NCBI RefSeq assembly: GCF_000422945.1
Contig: NZ_AUHA01000006.1
Coordinates: forward strand, 1-64,000
Reading direction: 5' to 3'
Length of the DNA: 64,000 nucleotides
Source of the DNA: Daejeonella oryzae DSM 19973
GTDB lineage: Bacteria > Bacteroidota > Bacteroidia > Sphingobacteriales > Sphingobacteriaceae
Shown: piece after piece, positions 20,601-29,847 of the stretch
How positions within the stretch are numbered: the first letter of the stretch is position 1
Layout: every line of letters starts with the position of its first letter
Made by a program: the position numbers and the translations under genes
Notes under the pieces: model-generated
What the model was told of the DNA's origin: nothing
Databases searched by the model: none
Seen by the model: the letters and a program-made list of their open reading frames with translations, nothing else

Positions 20601-22707
20601 CCAGGCTGACTGCAGGAAACGTATTTTTAATATTGGCCCTGGCTTTTAAATTAAACCGAAGATTCTGATCATTCATTTTTGCAGAAAGATTCACATTCTG
20701 GTTAGCGATGCTTCCGTTTAATCCCAGATTCTGGTAGGTATATCCATTTACGTCGGCCCTGCGGGATGTTCCGCTGAATTGGGCAGTCATATATTTTGGA
20801 TCCAACCCGGTTCCTGAAACTTTTGCATCAGCGGTAATCCGGCCAAGAGAGGCTTCCTGCTTTATCAGGCGTCCCGCATTAAAATTATTCAATTTTATAG
20901 CAGCATTAAAAGTTTCTCTGCCGGCACGGTTTCCGTTCTGTAAATTCCCGGCAATTTGAGCAGCACCATAACTAGAATTCAGGTTAAGGTTAGTTCTAAA
21001 ACTATTTATGCCGCCATTAAATTTTCCGGTAACATTAAAGGATTCGGGCAGGCGAATGTTTGCCGGTATAATGCCGGCCGATAAAAGTTGATTTAAATCA
21101 TCTCTGCTAGATTTAAACTCGCGAATATTTACATTAAAATTAGCCCGGTTCATGTCGGGTAACCCTGCTATATTGCCTGAGGCCTGTATTCGGGTATTTC
21201 TAAATCCTGTAATCCGGAGATTTGGTATAGTCATATTGCTTAAACTTCCTTTAACAGCTCCGTTAATATTCACAATTGCATTGGGATTATTTTTAAATGG
21301 ATCTACATCGGCAAGCAGCGGGACAAATGTTAATACATCTTTAAAAGATAACCGACTGTTTTCAAGATTAACATTCAGGCTCATTTTTCCGGGATCTTTA
21401 GCCAGCGCATCCAGGGATGGATAACCTATTCGTACATAATCACGCAAAGTTGATCCCGGCGTTTTGATATACAAATCCTCTAAAAGTGCACCTGTATTGC
21501 TGTAAATAAAATTAGTTTGAAGTTCGTTCAAGACAAAGCCATCCTTGTTTTTAAAACTTGCGTCAGCAATACTACCAGAAATTGTATCCAGACTATAAGA
21601 AAAATTATCTGCCTGCAGGTTTAAATCAGTTATTCCCAAATGCGCATAATCCATACCTTTTTTTAGAACCGGCATGTTAAAATCATCATACTTTAAATTG
21701 GTATTGCTGAAATCCGCATTTCCAATGGTCAGCCTCCAATCATTGTTCAACGTCGCTGTTGCTACTTTTTTGACCTCGGTAACTACAATTTTAGCCTGCT
21801 CTGACCTGCCCAGAATTACTTCTGATTTTGTATTGGATAATTTAAGATTTTTTAATGCTACCCTTTGTTTCTTAAGATTTATAGAATCTACATCGGCAAG
21901 TAGCTGACCCAAATCTAAATTGGTTTTTAAGCGGGAAATATCGTTTTGGTAATTGAGCTTTATTTTCGAAAGATCGATTGTTCCCAGCTTTAAATCCAGA
22001 TCAAAAGGTTCATTACTATCGGCTTCAACTTTCGCTGTGCTTTCCTGTTTAAGAGCCGGCTTGCTCTGAATGATATTTGCATTTAATCCAGATAATTTAA
22101 TATTTGGAATCGAAAATTTCATTTTATCCAAATCAAATTCCCGGATACGGGTATTAAAATGATTTAGTTGAAAACGGACATCATTCGCAGTAACCGCATC
22201 CTGAAAAGAAACATTTATCCGGTCGAGATTGATCTTGTCTAATGAGAATTTCATGGCGGCCGCAGAATCGGCTGGAGGAGCATTCTTGCTTTGTTCGGTA
22301 ATAAATGCCTTTAGGATGTAGTCGAAATTAAAGACACTGTCGGGCATTGTTCGCTGCACCTTAGCGGTTATTCCTCTGAGGTCGATTTCATTAATCTCAA
22401 CCTGATTTTTTAAAAGTTTTAATAAGCTGATATCTACTTTTAAAGTATCGCCAGCCAATAATGTATCTTGATTCTGATCTTCAAAATATACATCTTCCAA
22501 AACAATTAACTTAGGGAGATCAAGACTTAATTTTTTGATTTCAACCTTTGTTTTGAGTTTATTCTGCAAGAAAGAAACTGTTTTTTTGCGTGCAAAATCC
22601 TGAACGGCCGGAACCTGGATTAATACAAAAATAAGCAGCACCAAAAAAATGATACTGCCTGCAATCCATAAGAAAATCTTTAGTGCTAAAGTTGTTCCTT
22701 TATTCAA
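17620..22707 (-). CDS. tamB: TamB-like translocation/assembly module protein
   Basis: A 1695-residue AsmA/TamB-type bridge protein. One N-terminal transmembrane anchor (ALKIFLWIAGSIIFLVLLIF) is followed by a very long periplasmic beta-rich region, and the C-terminal TamB/DUF490 domain spans about residues 1220-1660 (including DFLQVQGDAQLTAGIDPSGK and EGVDLNFDLVSSEDY). Such proteins form hydrophobic grooves between the membranes and move phospholipids or assist outer-membrane protein assembly. A short charged tail (EEEKGRRRLEKESKKQEK) follows. The start codon is TTG at 22707; no in-frame ATG or GTG precedes it. The stop overlaps the tamL start. Confidence 0.9.
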   Translation of the reverse strand: MNKGTTLALKIFLWIAGSIIFLVLLIFVLIQVPAVQDFARKKTVSFLQNKLKTKVEIKKLSLDLPKLIVLEDVYFEDQNQDTLLAGDTLKVDISLLKLLKNQVEINEIDLRGITAKVQRTMPDSVFNFDYILKAFITEQSKNAPPADSAAAMKFSLDKINLDRINVSFQDAVTANDVRFQLNHFNTRIREFDLDKMKFSIPNIKLSGLNANIIQSKPALKQESTAKVEADSNEPFDLDLKLGTIDLSKIKLNYQNDISRLKTNLDLGQLLADVDSINLKKQRVALKNLKLSNTKSEVILGRSEQAKIVVTEVKKVATATLNNDWRLTIGNADFSNTNLKYDDFNMPVLKKGMDYAHLGITDLNLQADNFSYSLDTISGSIADASFKNKDGFVLNELQTNFIYSNTGALLEDLYIKTPGSTLRDYVRIGYPSLDALAKDPGKMSLNVNLENSRLSFKDVLTFVPLLADVDPFKNNPNAIVNINGAVKGSLSNMTIPNLRITGFRNTRIQASGNIAGLPDMNRANFNVNIREFKSSRDDLNQLLSAGIIPANIRLPESFNVTGKFNGGINSFRTNLNLNSSYGAAQIAGNLQNGNRAGRETFNAAIKLNNFNAGRLIKQEASLGRITADAKVSGTGLDPKYMTAQFSGTSRRADVNGYTYQNLGLNGSIANQNVNLSAKMNDQNLRFNLKARANIKNTFPAVSLVLDLDSANFQKLNLYNEDLRFRGRIVADLPSTDPDRLIGTIKASDLLLVVKGNRYKLDSINVDASVNGNQKDLRIRSEFLTASIIGNYKLTETGNILFNEINRHFKIGDGKMLPVSTAQDFVFTANITNRPIIQEFMPALTGLEPVSIKGSFNSTQSNLTLEANAPKIIYNGNTINNLLLDINSDKTALNYSLNLDNISTSSIQINKTSLDGSAKNDQLDLNLNIKDQADKNKYRIAGLLSAFTDQYRFSFNPGGLLMNYEEWAVSSQNFIQFGTKGILANDFIISNNNQNLSVTSNPAQINAPLSVDFSNFKIATLTAIAEQDSLLADGTINGNIILSNLASSPVFVGDLNIKDFTFRSDTLGDISMKVNNREANTYAATVNITGKGNDIFLDGEYYLRPENKSTFDFDLNIRNVNLATMEGLSMGNIKNASGNLSGELKLTGSPDVPSVRGDINFNKAAFNISMLNSYYTIDEEKIAFTRDGIQFDSFTLVDSIGNEAVVDGTVFTNNFLDYRFGLTARTENFKVLSSTKKDNKLFYGNVFLNSDLRIRGDMNSPEVDGSVKINKGTNFTVVVPQSDPGVISREGIVEFVDFSNPENASALTSGLDTLNTMAISGMDVAVNIEVDSAAIFNIVIDEGNGDFLQVQGDAQLTAGIDPSGKVNLTGAFQLVKGAYELSFNFIKRRFEIEKGSTINWQGEPTTADVNVTAIYVANTAPIDLVESQLDEPAASLNRYKQKLPFEVSLNMKGELMKPEITFDIELPTNKNYNVARDVLDNVQYRLTQLESQPSELNKQVFALLLLNRFVAENPFASSAGGGGIESMARNSVSKILSDQLNNLAGNLIEGVDLNFDLVSSEDYTTGSLQNRTDLNVGLSKRLLNDRLKVSIGSNFELEGPRNSNQSSNNIAGNVALDYQLSKDGRYMLRAYRKNEYQGVVEGYLIETGVGFIITLDYNQFKEIFARKTEEEKGRRRLEKESKKQEKIEAKQVVNIDN

Positions 22708-22873
22708 AATGACATTTTTTATTTGAATGCAATTTTAGTACCATCTTAATACCTAGAAAGATAAAACCTTGAGAATGGAAAATGTTTTTAAAAACAGAGA
22801 CTGTTTAATAATTAATGCGAAGCTATGAGGAATTAAAAAGAGAATTTACTTTCTGCCCGCTCTAAAAGATTAG

Positions 22874-22881
22874 TAAATTTG
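22874..22881 (+). promoter_or_regulatory. Predicted -7 element for dnaE
   Basis: TAAATTTG matches TAnnTTTG and lies 17 bp upstream of the dnaE ATG. A TCTG that differs by one base from the -33 TTTG sits 18 bp upstream. The leader would be about 12 nt. Confidence 0.5.
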
Positions 22882-22898
22882 GAGCTCAATAATTAAGA

Positions 22899-25800
22899 AT
22901 GCCAGATTTTTCCCACCTCCACGTACACACCCAGTTTTCCCTTCTTGATGGTGCTGCCGATATATCCCGATTGTTCAAAAAAGCCAAGGCTGATGGTATG
23001 AAAGCCATGGCTATTACAGATCATGGCAATATGTTCGGTGCTTTTAAATTTGTTGCCGAAGCCGGAAAACAGGGAGTTAAGCCAATTGTAGGCTGCGAGT
23101 TTTATGTGGTGGATAACCGTCATATAAAACAGTTTACCAAAGAAAAAAGAGATAAGCGCTACCATCAGTTATTACTGGCCAAGAATGCTCAGGGATATAA
23201 AAATCTCGTGAAACTGTGCTCGTTGGGATATATGGAAGGTTTATACAGTAAATGGCCACGTATAGATAAGGAGTTGATTTTGCAATATCACGAAGGATTA
23301 ATAGCAACCACATGTTGTATTGGTGCTTCTGTTCCTCAAACCATTTTAAAGAGCGGCGAAGAAGATGGAGAAATTGAATTTAAATGGTGGCTGGATCTTT
23401 TTGGCGAGGATTTTTACATCGAGTTACAGCGCCATGATATTCCAGAACAGCATATTGTCAACAACGCCTTGCTGAAATATGCTAAAAAGTATAATGTTAG
23501 AGTAATCTGTTCAAATGATTCGCACTATGTAGATCAGCAGGATGCCAATGCCCATGATATTTTACTTTGCGTGAATACGGGCGATATGCAAAGTACGCCA
23601 ATTGCCACTGACGAAGAAGGCGGCAAAGGATTTCGTTTCGGGTTTCCTAATGATCAGTTTTATTTTAAAACTCAGGCAGAAATGGGCCAGTTATTTCATG
23701 ACTTGCCAGAATCTCTGGACAATACCAATGAGATTGTTGATAAGGTAGAACACCTTCAGCTGAAGCGGGATATTATGCTTCCTAATTTTCCGATACCTGA
23801 TGAATTTAAAATTCATACAGGAGCAGAAGCGGAGAATATGAATCAGTGGGAATATCTCAAGGATTTAACTTTTAAAGGAGCAAAAGAGAGATATAAAGAT
23901 ATTACACCCGAAGTAGAAGAGCGATTGAATTTTGAGCTTTTCACTATCCGCACCATGGGTTTTGCTGGTTATTTTTTGATTGTTGCCGATTTTATTCAGG
24001 CGGGTAGAGATATTGGGGTATTTATTGGTCCGGGGCGTGGATCGGCGGCCGGTTCTGTGGTAGCTTACTGTACCGGAATTACCAACATTGATCCTATGAA
24101 ATATGGATTGCTGTTCGAGCGTTTCCTCAATCCCGATCGTAAGTCAATGCCCGATATCGATACGGATTTTGATGATGCAGGCCGCCAGAAAGTAATTGAT
24201 TATGTAGTTGAAAAATATGGCAAGAACCAGGTAGCACAGATTATTACATACGGCTCTATGGCTGCAAAATCCAGTATAAAAGATGTGGCCAGGGTTCTTG
24301 ATCTTCCCTTGTCAGAATCAAATATGCTTGCAAAATTAGTTCCCGACAGGCCCGGAACCAATCTGGTTCAGGTAATGACCACACCACTGGAAAAAATAAA
24401 AAAAGAGCTTAATCCCGAAGATTATGATAATGTTGTAAAACTGCGGGATATTCTTGCTGAAGGTAAAAGCGTTCATGCAAAAGTATTGAAAGAAGCCTTG
24501 ATTCTGGAAGGCTCGGTAAGGAACGTGGGGATTCATGCCGCAGGAATTATTATTGCCCCTTATGATCTGACAAATATTATCCCGGTAGCAACTTCTAAAG
24601 AATCTACTTTACTGGTAACTCAATATGACGGAAGGGTAATTGAAGATGCAGGTGTAATTAAAATGGACTTTTTGGGTCTGAAAACTCTGACCATTATTAA
24701 AGACGCATTACGTCTCATCAAACAAAACCATGATGTTCATATCGATATAGATTATATATCTCTGGAGGATCAGAAAACTTTTGAATTATACCAGCGGGGT
24801 GATACGAACGGAACATTCCAGTTTGAAAGTGATGGAATGCAAATGTATCTGCGTGAACTAAAGCCCGATAAATTTGAGGATCTGATTGCGATGAACGCAT
24901 TGTATCGTCCGGGGCCTATTGAATATATCCCAAAATTTATTTCGCGGAAGCATGGCCGGGAACAGGTTACTTATGATCTGGGTGATATGCAGGAATATCT
25001 CGAAGAAACTTACGGAATTACAGTTTACCAGGAGCAGGTAATGCTTCTTTCGCAGAAGCTGGCCAATTTTAGTAAGGGAGATGCCGACGTTTTACGTAAG
25101 GCGATGGGTAAAAAGCAAATTGAAGTCCTCAATAAAATGAAGGCGCAGTTTATGGATGGCTGTAAAATTAACGGACACGATTTAAAAGTTGCCGAAAAAG
25201 TCTGGACAGACTGGGAGGCTTTTGCTCAGTATGCGTTCAATAAATCGCATTCTACCTGTTATGCTTTTGTAGCGTATCAAACCGCATACTTAAAAGCGAA
25301 TTATCCTGCCGAATACATGGCAGCAGTGTTAAACAATCAAAATAATATTGAAAAGATTTCTTTCTTTATGGAAGAATCACGGCGGATGGGAATACCGGTT
25401 TTGGGGCCGGATATTAATGAATCTGAACTAAGTTTTACCGTAAATAAAAAGGGTGAGGTCCGTTTTGGAATGTCGGGTATCAAAGGTGTCGGAGAGAAAG
25501 CTGTAGAGAGTATAGTTGAAGAACGGCTGGCTAATGGCCCGTACAGCAGTATTTATGATTTTGCACGCCGCACCAATTCCAGAGCAGTAAGTAAAAAAGT
25601 TTATGAAAACCTGGTTTATGCAGGAGGTTTTGATTGTTTTGGCTTTCACCGGGCTCAGTTCTTTTTTTCTCCGGAAGGAGGGAATTATAACGGAATTGAG
25701 CGGCTGATTAAATACACCAACGATTATCAGAACAATGCCAATTCCTCTCAGGCTTCGCTATTTGGAGGAACTAACGATGCGGATATCTCTGAACCTGTTT

Positions 25801-26531
25801 TGTCTGAATGCACTGAGTTCGGTCTGATTGAAAAGCTGAAATACGAGAAGGATGTGATCGGGATTTATCTTACAGGGCATCCGCTGGATAATTATCGTTT
25901 CGAAATGGATAATTTTTGCAGTCATCAGGTTAAACATTTAAGCCTGATCAGCCGCATGAAATCAGCCGAAGTTTCTGAAGAAGATAAAGAGGAATTTAAT
26001 AAAATTAAAAACCGTGAATTGGTTATTGGGGGATTAGTATCCATGTGTACACATCGTACTACAAAAACCGGGAAGCCTTTTGGCTCATTCATGCTCGAAG
26101 ATTACAGCGATACATTTGAAGTAGTATTATTTGGAGAAGATTATGTAAAAATGAGGCAATATCTGAATGATGGATTTTTTCTTCAGATCAGGGGAATGGT
26201 TTCTGAACGCTTTAAACAGAAAGATAACTGGGAATGGAAGGTAAGCAACATGGTATTACTTTCAGAACTTCGTGATAAAATGTCAAAATGCCTTACCATT
26301 CAAATGCCTTTAACAGAAGTAAATGAAGAATTTATTTTAAAAATAGACGAAATAGTAAAAATTAATACTGAACACAATCCCAGTAGAAATTGCCAGCTAA
26401 AGTTTTTAATTATGGATTATGAGAATGAAACAACTTTAGAGATGCCCTCTAAATCTGTAAAAATAAACCCAAGCAATGAATTTCTGGAACATATTGCCAA
26501 GCTGAACGGCGTTCGGTATAAGTTGAACTAA
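22899..26531 (+). CDS. dnaE: DNA polymerase III subunit alpha
   Basis: Catalytic subunit of the replicative polymerase. The N-terminal PHP domain begins HLHVHTQFSLLDGA with intact metal-binding His residues, and AITDHGNMFG follows. The palm carries GPGRGSAAGSVVAYC and the catalytic aspartates in PDIDTDFDDAGR; the fingers and thumb include NALYRPGPIEYIP and the KAMGKK helix; the C-terminus has the helix-hairpin-helix and OB fold (ELVIGGLVSMCTHRTTKTGK). At 1210 residues it is a full DnaE1-type enzyme. It is transcribed divergently from tamB and is followed by its own-promoter trxA. Confidence 0.97.
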   Translation: MPDFSHLHVHTQFSLLDGAADISRLFKKAKADGMKAMAITDHGNMFGAFKFVAEAGKQGVKPIVGCEFYVVDNRHIKQFTKEKRDKRYHQLLLAKNAQGYKNLVKLCSLGYMEGLYSKWPRIDKELILQYHEGLIATTCCIGASVPQTILKSGEEDGEIEFKWWLDLFGEDFYIELQRHDIPEQHIVNNALLKYAKKYNVRVICSNDSHYVDQQDANAHDILLCVNTGDMQSTPIATDEEGGKGFRFGFPNDQFYFKTQAEMGQLFHDLPESLDNTNEIVDKVEHLQLKRDIMLPNFPIPDEFKIHTGAEAENMNQWEYLKDLTFKGAKERYKDITPEVEERLNFELFTIRTMGFAGYFLIVADFIQAGRDIGVFIGPGRGSAAGSVVAYCTGITNIDPMKYGLLFERFLNPDRKSMPDIDTDFDDAGRQKVIDYVVEKYGKNQVAQIITYGSMAAKSSIKDVARVLDLPLSESNMLAKLVPDRPGTNLVQVMTTPLEKIKKELNPEDYDNVVKLRDILAEGKSVHAKVLKEALILEGSVRNVGIHAAGIIIAPYDLTNIIPVATSKESTLLVTQYDGRVIEDAGVIKMDFLGLKTLTIIKDALRLIKQNHDVHIDIDYISLEDQKTFELYQRGDTNGTFQFESDGMQMYLRELKPDKFEDLIAMNALYRPGPIEYIPKFISRKHGREQVTYDLGDMQEYLEETYGITVYQEQVMLLSQKLANFSKGDADVLRKAMGKKQIEVLNKMKAQFMDGCKINGHDLKVAEKVWTDWEAFAQYAFNKSHSTCYAFVAYQTAYLKANYPAEYMAAVLNNQNNIEKISFFMEESRRMGIPVLGPDINESELSFTVNKKGEVRFGMSGIKGVGEKAVESIVEERLANGPYSSIYDFARRTNSRAVSKKVYENLVYAGGFDCFGFHRAQFFFSPEGGNYNGIERLIKYTNDYQNNANSSQASLFGGTNDADISEPVLSECTEFGLIEKLKYEKDVIGIYLTGHPLDNYRFEMDNFCSHQVKHLSLISRMKSAEVSEEDKEEFNKIKNRELVIGGLVSMCTHRTTKTGKPFGSFMLEDYSDTFEVVLFGEDYVKMRQYLNDGFFLQIRGMVSERFKQKDNWEWKVSNMVLLSELRDKMSKCLTIQMPLTEVNEEFILKIDEIVKINTEHNPSRNCQLKFLIMDYENETTLEMPSKSVKINPSNEFLEHIAKLNGVRYKLN

Positions 26532-26552
26532 TGTCACAATGGCATCAGCATT

Positions 26553-26583
26553 TTTGTGGCAAGCATATTGAATACTATATTTG
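26553..26583 (+). promoter_or_regulatory. Predicted Bacteroidota promoter for trxA
   Basis: TTTG at 26553-26556 and TATATTTG at 26576-26583 are separated by 19 bp, a full match to the Bacteroidota -33/-7 promoter pattern. The predicted start near 26589 gives a leader of about 20 nt before the ATG at 26609. This is the best promoter in the window. Confidence 0.75.
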
Positions 26584-26608
26584 ATTATAAACTTGAAATC
26601 TAATTATT

Positions 26609-26929
26609 ATGGCATTAGAAATAACAGATGCAAACTTTGATGAGTTAGTACTTAAATCAGACAAACCGGTATTGGTAGATTTTTGGGCAGAATGGTGTGG
26701 CCCATGTCGCATGGTTGGTCCGGTTGTAGAAGAATTAGCTAAAGAATTTGATGGCAGAGCCGTTATAGGTAAAGTAGATGTAGATAGCAATCCAGAAATT
26801 TCAATGAAATTTGGAATACGCAATATCCCGGCTTTATTATTCTTTAAAAATGGTGAAATTGTTGACAAACAAATTGGTGCGGTTCCTAAATCTGTTTTAG
26901 CAGATAAATTAAGTAAGCAATTAGCTTAA
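26609..26929 (+). CDS. trxA: Thioredoxin
   Basis: A 106-residue cytoplasmic disulfide reductase with the active site WCGPC in VDFWAEWCGPCRMVGPV and the cis-proline segment NIPALLFFKNG. Length, lack of a signal peptide and motif spacing are those of classical thioredoxin TrxA. It is preceded by a strong promoter and followed by a terminator, so it is a single-gene transcription unit after dnaE. Confidence 0.96.
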   Translation: MALEITDANFDELVLKSDKPVLVDFWAEWCGPCRMVGPVVEELAKEFDGRAVIGKVDVDSNPEISMKFGIRNIPALLFFKNGEIVDKQIGAVPKSVLADKLSKQLA

Positions 26930-26960
26930 ACTTAATTCAATATTTATTTATTAATTATGC

Positions 26961-26990
26961 AAAACTCCGGCTTTAGCCGGAGTTTTTGTT
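26961..26990 (+). terminator. Terminator after trxA
   Basis: ACTCCGGCT (26964-26972) pairs with AGCCGGAGT (26975-26983) as a perfect 9-bp stem, preceded by A residues and followed by TTTTT. It can also act on the minus strand for the facing gene. Confidence 0.9.
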
Positions 26991-27002
26991 TCTAGGCTGT
27001 TT

Positions 27003-27413
27003 TTACTTTTTTCGTCTCCACACTTCTTCCAGCTTCCAGTTTCCGATTAATCCGGTATGATACCATTTATCGCCTACTACTTTGGCTTTAAAGCGATAAG
27101 TTTGATTCAACGCATCCGGACGGCTGGAATAATCAATTATTTCTGTGTAATTGTCGCCATCAATAATGGCTCTTCCGCCCGAGGCCATGATAAATGAATT
27201 ATCGGAAGTTTTATTAATAATGAATATGAAATGGCCCGGAGATACAATTTTCATCTCTTTCTTATAACTTTCACCTTCACGGTATACACTGTCTTCTGTA
27301 GTAAATACAGACGATTCTAAAATCCAGGTTCCGTATAATTTCGATTTTTTGGGTTGGCAAAATCCTGCAAAAAATAGAGCGAGCAGTAAACTCGTTAAGA
27401 GTAGTTTTTTCAT
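27003..27413 (-). CDS. Small secreted protein, lipocalin-like
   Basis: A 136-residue secreted protein with the signal peptide MKKLLLTSLLLALFFAGFCQ. ATG at 27413 was chosen because it begins this signal peptide; the longer frame adds 11 residues without purpose. The mature part has a GTWILESSVF strand near its start, the hallmark of small lipocalin-like proteins of Bacteroidota, and a final NWKLEEVWRRK strand. Its precise family and ligand are unknown. It faces trxA and is bounded on both sides by nearly identical terminators. Confidence 0.78.
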   Translation of the reverse strand: MKKLLLTSLLLALFFAGFCQPKKSKLYGTWILESSVFTTEDSVYREGESYKKEMKIVSPGHFIFIINKTSDNSFIMASGGRAIIDGDNYTEIIDYSSRPDALNQTYRFKAKVVGDKWYHTGLIGNWKLEEVWRRKK

Positions 27414-27612
27414 GTCTTTAATAATTAAGTGATATTTATAGTTCATTCTGAAATTTCAGGTTGATCTGGCAAACAATCGGACTTAACTATTCGACAGGTC
27501 TTTTAAAAAGATGCAGTGAAGTTTATTTGTATTGGTAAATAGTTGCTCATTAATAATCGTATAAAAATTTATAGTCTGATTTAAAATAAATATCAAATTC
27601 TATTTTAAATAT

Positions 27613-27647
27613 AAAAAAAAACTCCGGCTCAAAGCCGGAGTTTTTTT
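27613..27647. terminator. Bidirectional terminator between the S9 peptidase and the lipocalin-like gene
   Basis: ACTCCGGCT (27621-27629) and AGCCGGAGT (27633-27641) form a perfect stem flanked by an A run on one side and a T run on the other, so it can work in both directions. It lies 17 bp beyond the stop of the minus-strand S9 peptidase. Confidence 0.88.
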
Positions 27648-27663
27648 ACTTCCTGTGGAGGTT

Positions 27664-29811
27664 TTATTTCCAATAATTTGAAAATTCTGCAGGGAGAGGT
27701 TTATCCAGCATATACTGGTACATAAACCGGGTATTTTCCTGAGCGGAATGCCTGGACTTGGCTCCGCGGAAACCATGGCGTTCGCCCGGGTATAGCATAA
27801 ATTCAAAATGCTTGTTCAAATCTTGTAATTTATTAACTAACTGAATACTGTTTTGCATGTGCACATTATCATCCATTGTACCGTGAACAATACGCAAGGT
27901 GCCTTTTAATTTCTCAGCGTAGGTCAACGGCGCAGTAATTTTATAACCTTCCGCATTATCCTGCGGGGTATCCATAAAGCGTTCTGTATAATGTGTATCG
28001 TACAAAGCCCAATCAGTTGGCGAGAAATTTGCAATTCCGTGAGTAAATACATCGGCTGCATAGGTTAATGCCATTGCAGTTATATATCCACCAAAACTAC
28101 CGCCGGTTATGCCCACTTTGTTTTCATTCACATATCCTTTGGTTTTTAAAAAATTTACAGCATCCACATAATCGTCAATTTCATATTTACCAAGCTGGCG
28201 ATAGATGTAATTCATTCCTGTTTTACCTAAATGGCCGGCGCTGCGATTATCAATAGCTACCTGAATTACTCCTTCTTTTGCCCACCAGTAGTTTTGTCCT
28301 ACCGGACTTTTAAAACGATCATAAACCGTTCCTGCATCCGGGCCACCATAAATGGAGATCCAAACCGGATATTTTTTGGAAGCATCAAAATTAAGAGGCA
28401 AAGTTACCGTCATTGGTAATTCAAGACCATCACGGGTTTTATAATACACCAGGTTTGTTTCAGGAAGATTGTAATTACTAAACTCAGGGCCTTTAGAATT
28501 TGCCAACTGGCGTATAATCTTTCCATTTTTATCTAGCAAAGCTGTTTGTGGCGGAGTTTGCAGGTTTGAAAAGTTACTTATAAAATACGATCCGTTTGGA
28601 GACAAACTAATCGTATGATCGTAGTTTCCGAATGTTAAGCGCTTAGGTTCGCCTCCTTTTAAAGAAACCCGATATAAATCAAAACGGGTGGTTGCTTCTT
28701 TACGGGCTGTAAAAAATATTTCCTGGGCTTTTTCATCAACCATCAATAAATTAGCAACTCTCCATTTTCCGGAAGTTAATTGCTTTTTAAGCTTTCCGTT
28801 CAGATCCATATAATAAAAATGGCCGTATCCGGATTTATCGCTTTTTAAAATGAATCCCTGTCCATTTTTCAAAAAGTACATGTCGTCAAACCAGTCAATC
28901 CAGGTTTTTTGCTTCTCTTCATAAATTACTTTCTTCTTGCCATCAGTTGGCGTTACAGAATAAATAATCAGGTCGTTTTGGTCGCGGTTCATCCACTGCA
29001 TCCACAAAGTTTTACTGTCGGCCATCCAGAAGGGAGTTCCAAAGTATTGATCGTCTTTGGCATTAAAATCTGTCCACACAATTCCTTCGCGGTCTGCATT
29101 TACAATTCCCATTTTTACTTCCGGATTTTTATCTCCGGGTTTTGGATATCGTGTGTTTTCTAAAAAGCCATGTTGTCCGCTTGAGTTATAAATGGGAAAT
29201 ACAGGAACTTGCGAATCGTCAAAACGCATAAACGCCAGGCGTTTGCTATCTGGACTCCACCAAAAAGCTTTATATCGGGTTGCACGACCTAAAATTTCTT
29301 CGTAGTAAACCCATGATGCCCAGCCGTTATATATAACGTCAGAACCATCGGTGGTATAACGAATTTCATTTTTCCCTGTGATATCCGCTTTATATAAGTC
29401 GTTGTTGCGGGTAAATGCAATTAATTTTCCATCCGGAGATAGGGTTGGGTTTTTTTCTTCAATAGTATCGTTAGTGATTCGGGTCTCTGTTCCCTGGGCA
29501 TCTTTATAATAGATATCTCGATTTTTAATAGTTACCGTAGCCACATTAACCTGGGCAGGTGCAGAAGGTACAGCATTTCCTGTTTTTACATCAACTGTAT
29601 AGGGCTTAGATTGCTGACCTTCGGGACGGTATTCAATATAATGCGTGTCATCCGCCCAGCCCCGCTGAACAGGAATGGCATTAATAATGTCTTTGGGAGA
29701 TTTTTCATAAACTTCCGAAAACGAGAGTTCTTTCTTTTGCTGGCTAAAGGCCGAAGCTGATAAGCAAACTGTGCCTGCCAGTAAAATAATTCTGCTTTTA
29801 TTTATCATCAT
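27664..29811 (-). CDS. S9 family serine peptidase (dipeptidyl peptidase IV-like)
   Basis: A 715-residue exported peptidase with a signal peptide ending SASAFSQ. An N-terminal DPPIV beta-propeller (for example YYEEILGRATRYKAFWWSPDSKRLAFMRF, with the conserved YEE motif) is followed by an alpha/beta-hydrolase domain. The nucleophile Ser is in GGSFGGYITAMAL, and Asp and His follow in GTMDDNVHMQNS and GERHGFRG. Likely releases X-Pro dipeptides from peptides in the periplasm. It is a single-gene unit with a terminator just downstream and a divergent DUF58 gene upstream. Confidence 0.93.
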   Translation of the reverse strand: MMINKSRIILLAGTVCLSASAFSQQKKELSFSEVYEKSPKDIINAIPVQRGWADDTHYIEYRPEGQQSKPYTVDVKTGNAVPSAPAQVNVATVTIKNRDIYYKDAQGTETRITNDTIEEKNPTLSPDGKLIAFTRNNDLYKADITGKNEIRYTTDGSDVIYNGWASWVYYEEILGRATRYKAFWWSPDSKRLAFMRFDDSQVPVFPIYNSSGQHGFLENTRYPKPGDKNPEVKMGIVNADREGIVWTDFNAKDDQYFGTPFWMADSKTLWMQWMNRDQNDLIIYSVTPTDGKKKVIYEEKQKTWIDWFDDMYFLKNGQGFILKSDKSGYGHFYYMDLNGKLKKQLTSGKWRVANLLMVDEKAQEIFFTARKEATTRFDLYRVSLKGGEPKRLTFGNYDHTISLSPNGSYFISNFSNLQTPPQTALLDKNGKIIRQLANSKGPEFSNYNLPETNLVYYKTRDGLELPMTVTLPLNFDASKKYPVWISIYGGPDAGTVYDRFKSPVGQNYWWAKEGVIQVAIDNRSAGHLGKTGMNYIYRQLGKYEIDDYVDAVNFLKTKGYVNENKVGITGGSFGGYITAMALTYAADVFTHGIANFSPTDWALYDTHYTERFMDTPQDNAEGYKITAPLTYAEKLKGTLRIVHGTMDDNVHMQNSIQLVNKLQDLNKHFEFMLYPGERHGFRGAKSRHSAQENTRFMYQYMLDKPLPAEFSNYWK

Positions 29812-29847
29812 AATTTAACGGTGAATATTAGAAATTATAAAGGTTGT

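Noticed and set aside
26961-27647. Repeated hairpins around 27 kb as a possible CRISPR or mobile repeat
   Set aside because: They are two ordinary terminators with A/T runs, spaced by a gene, with no array structure.
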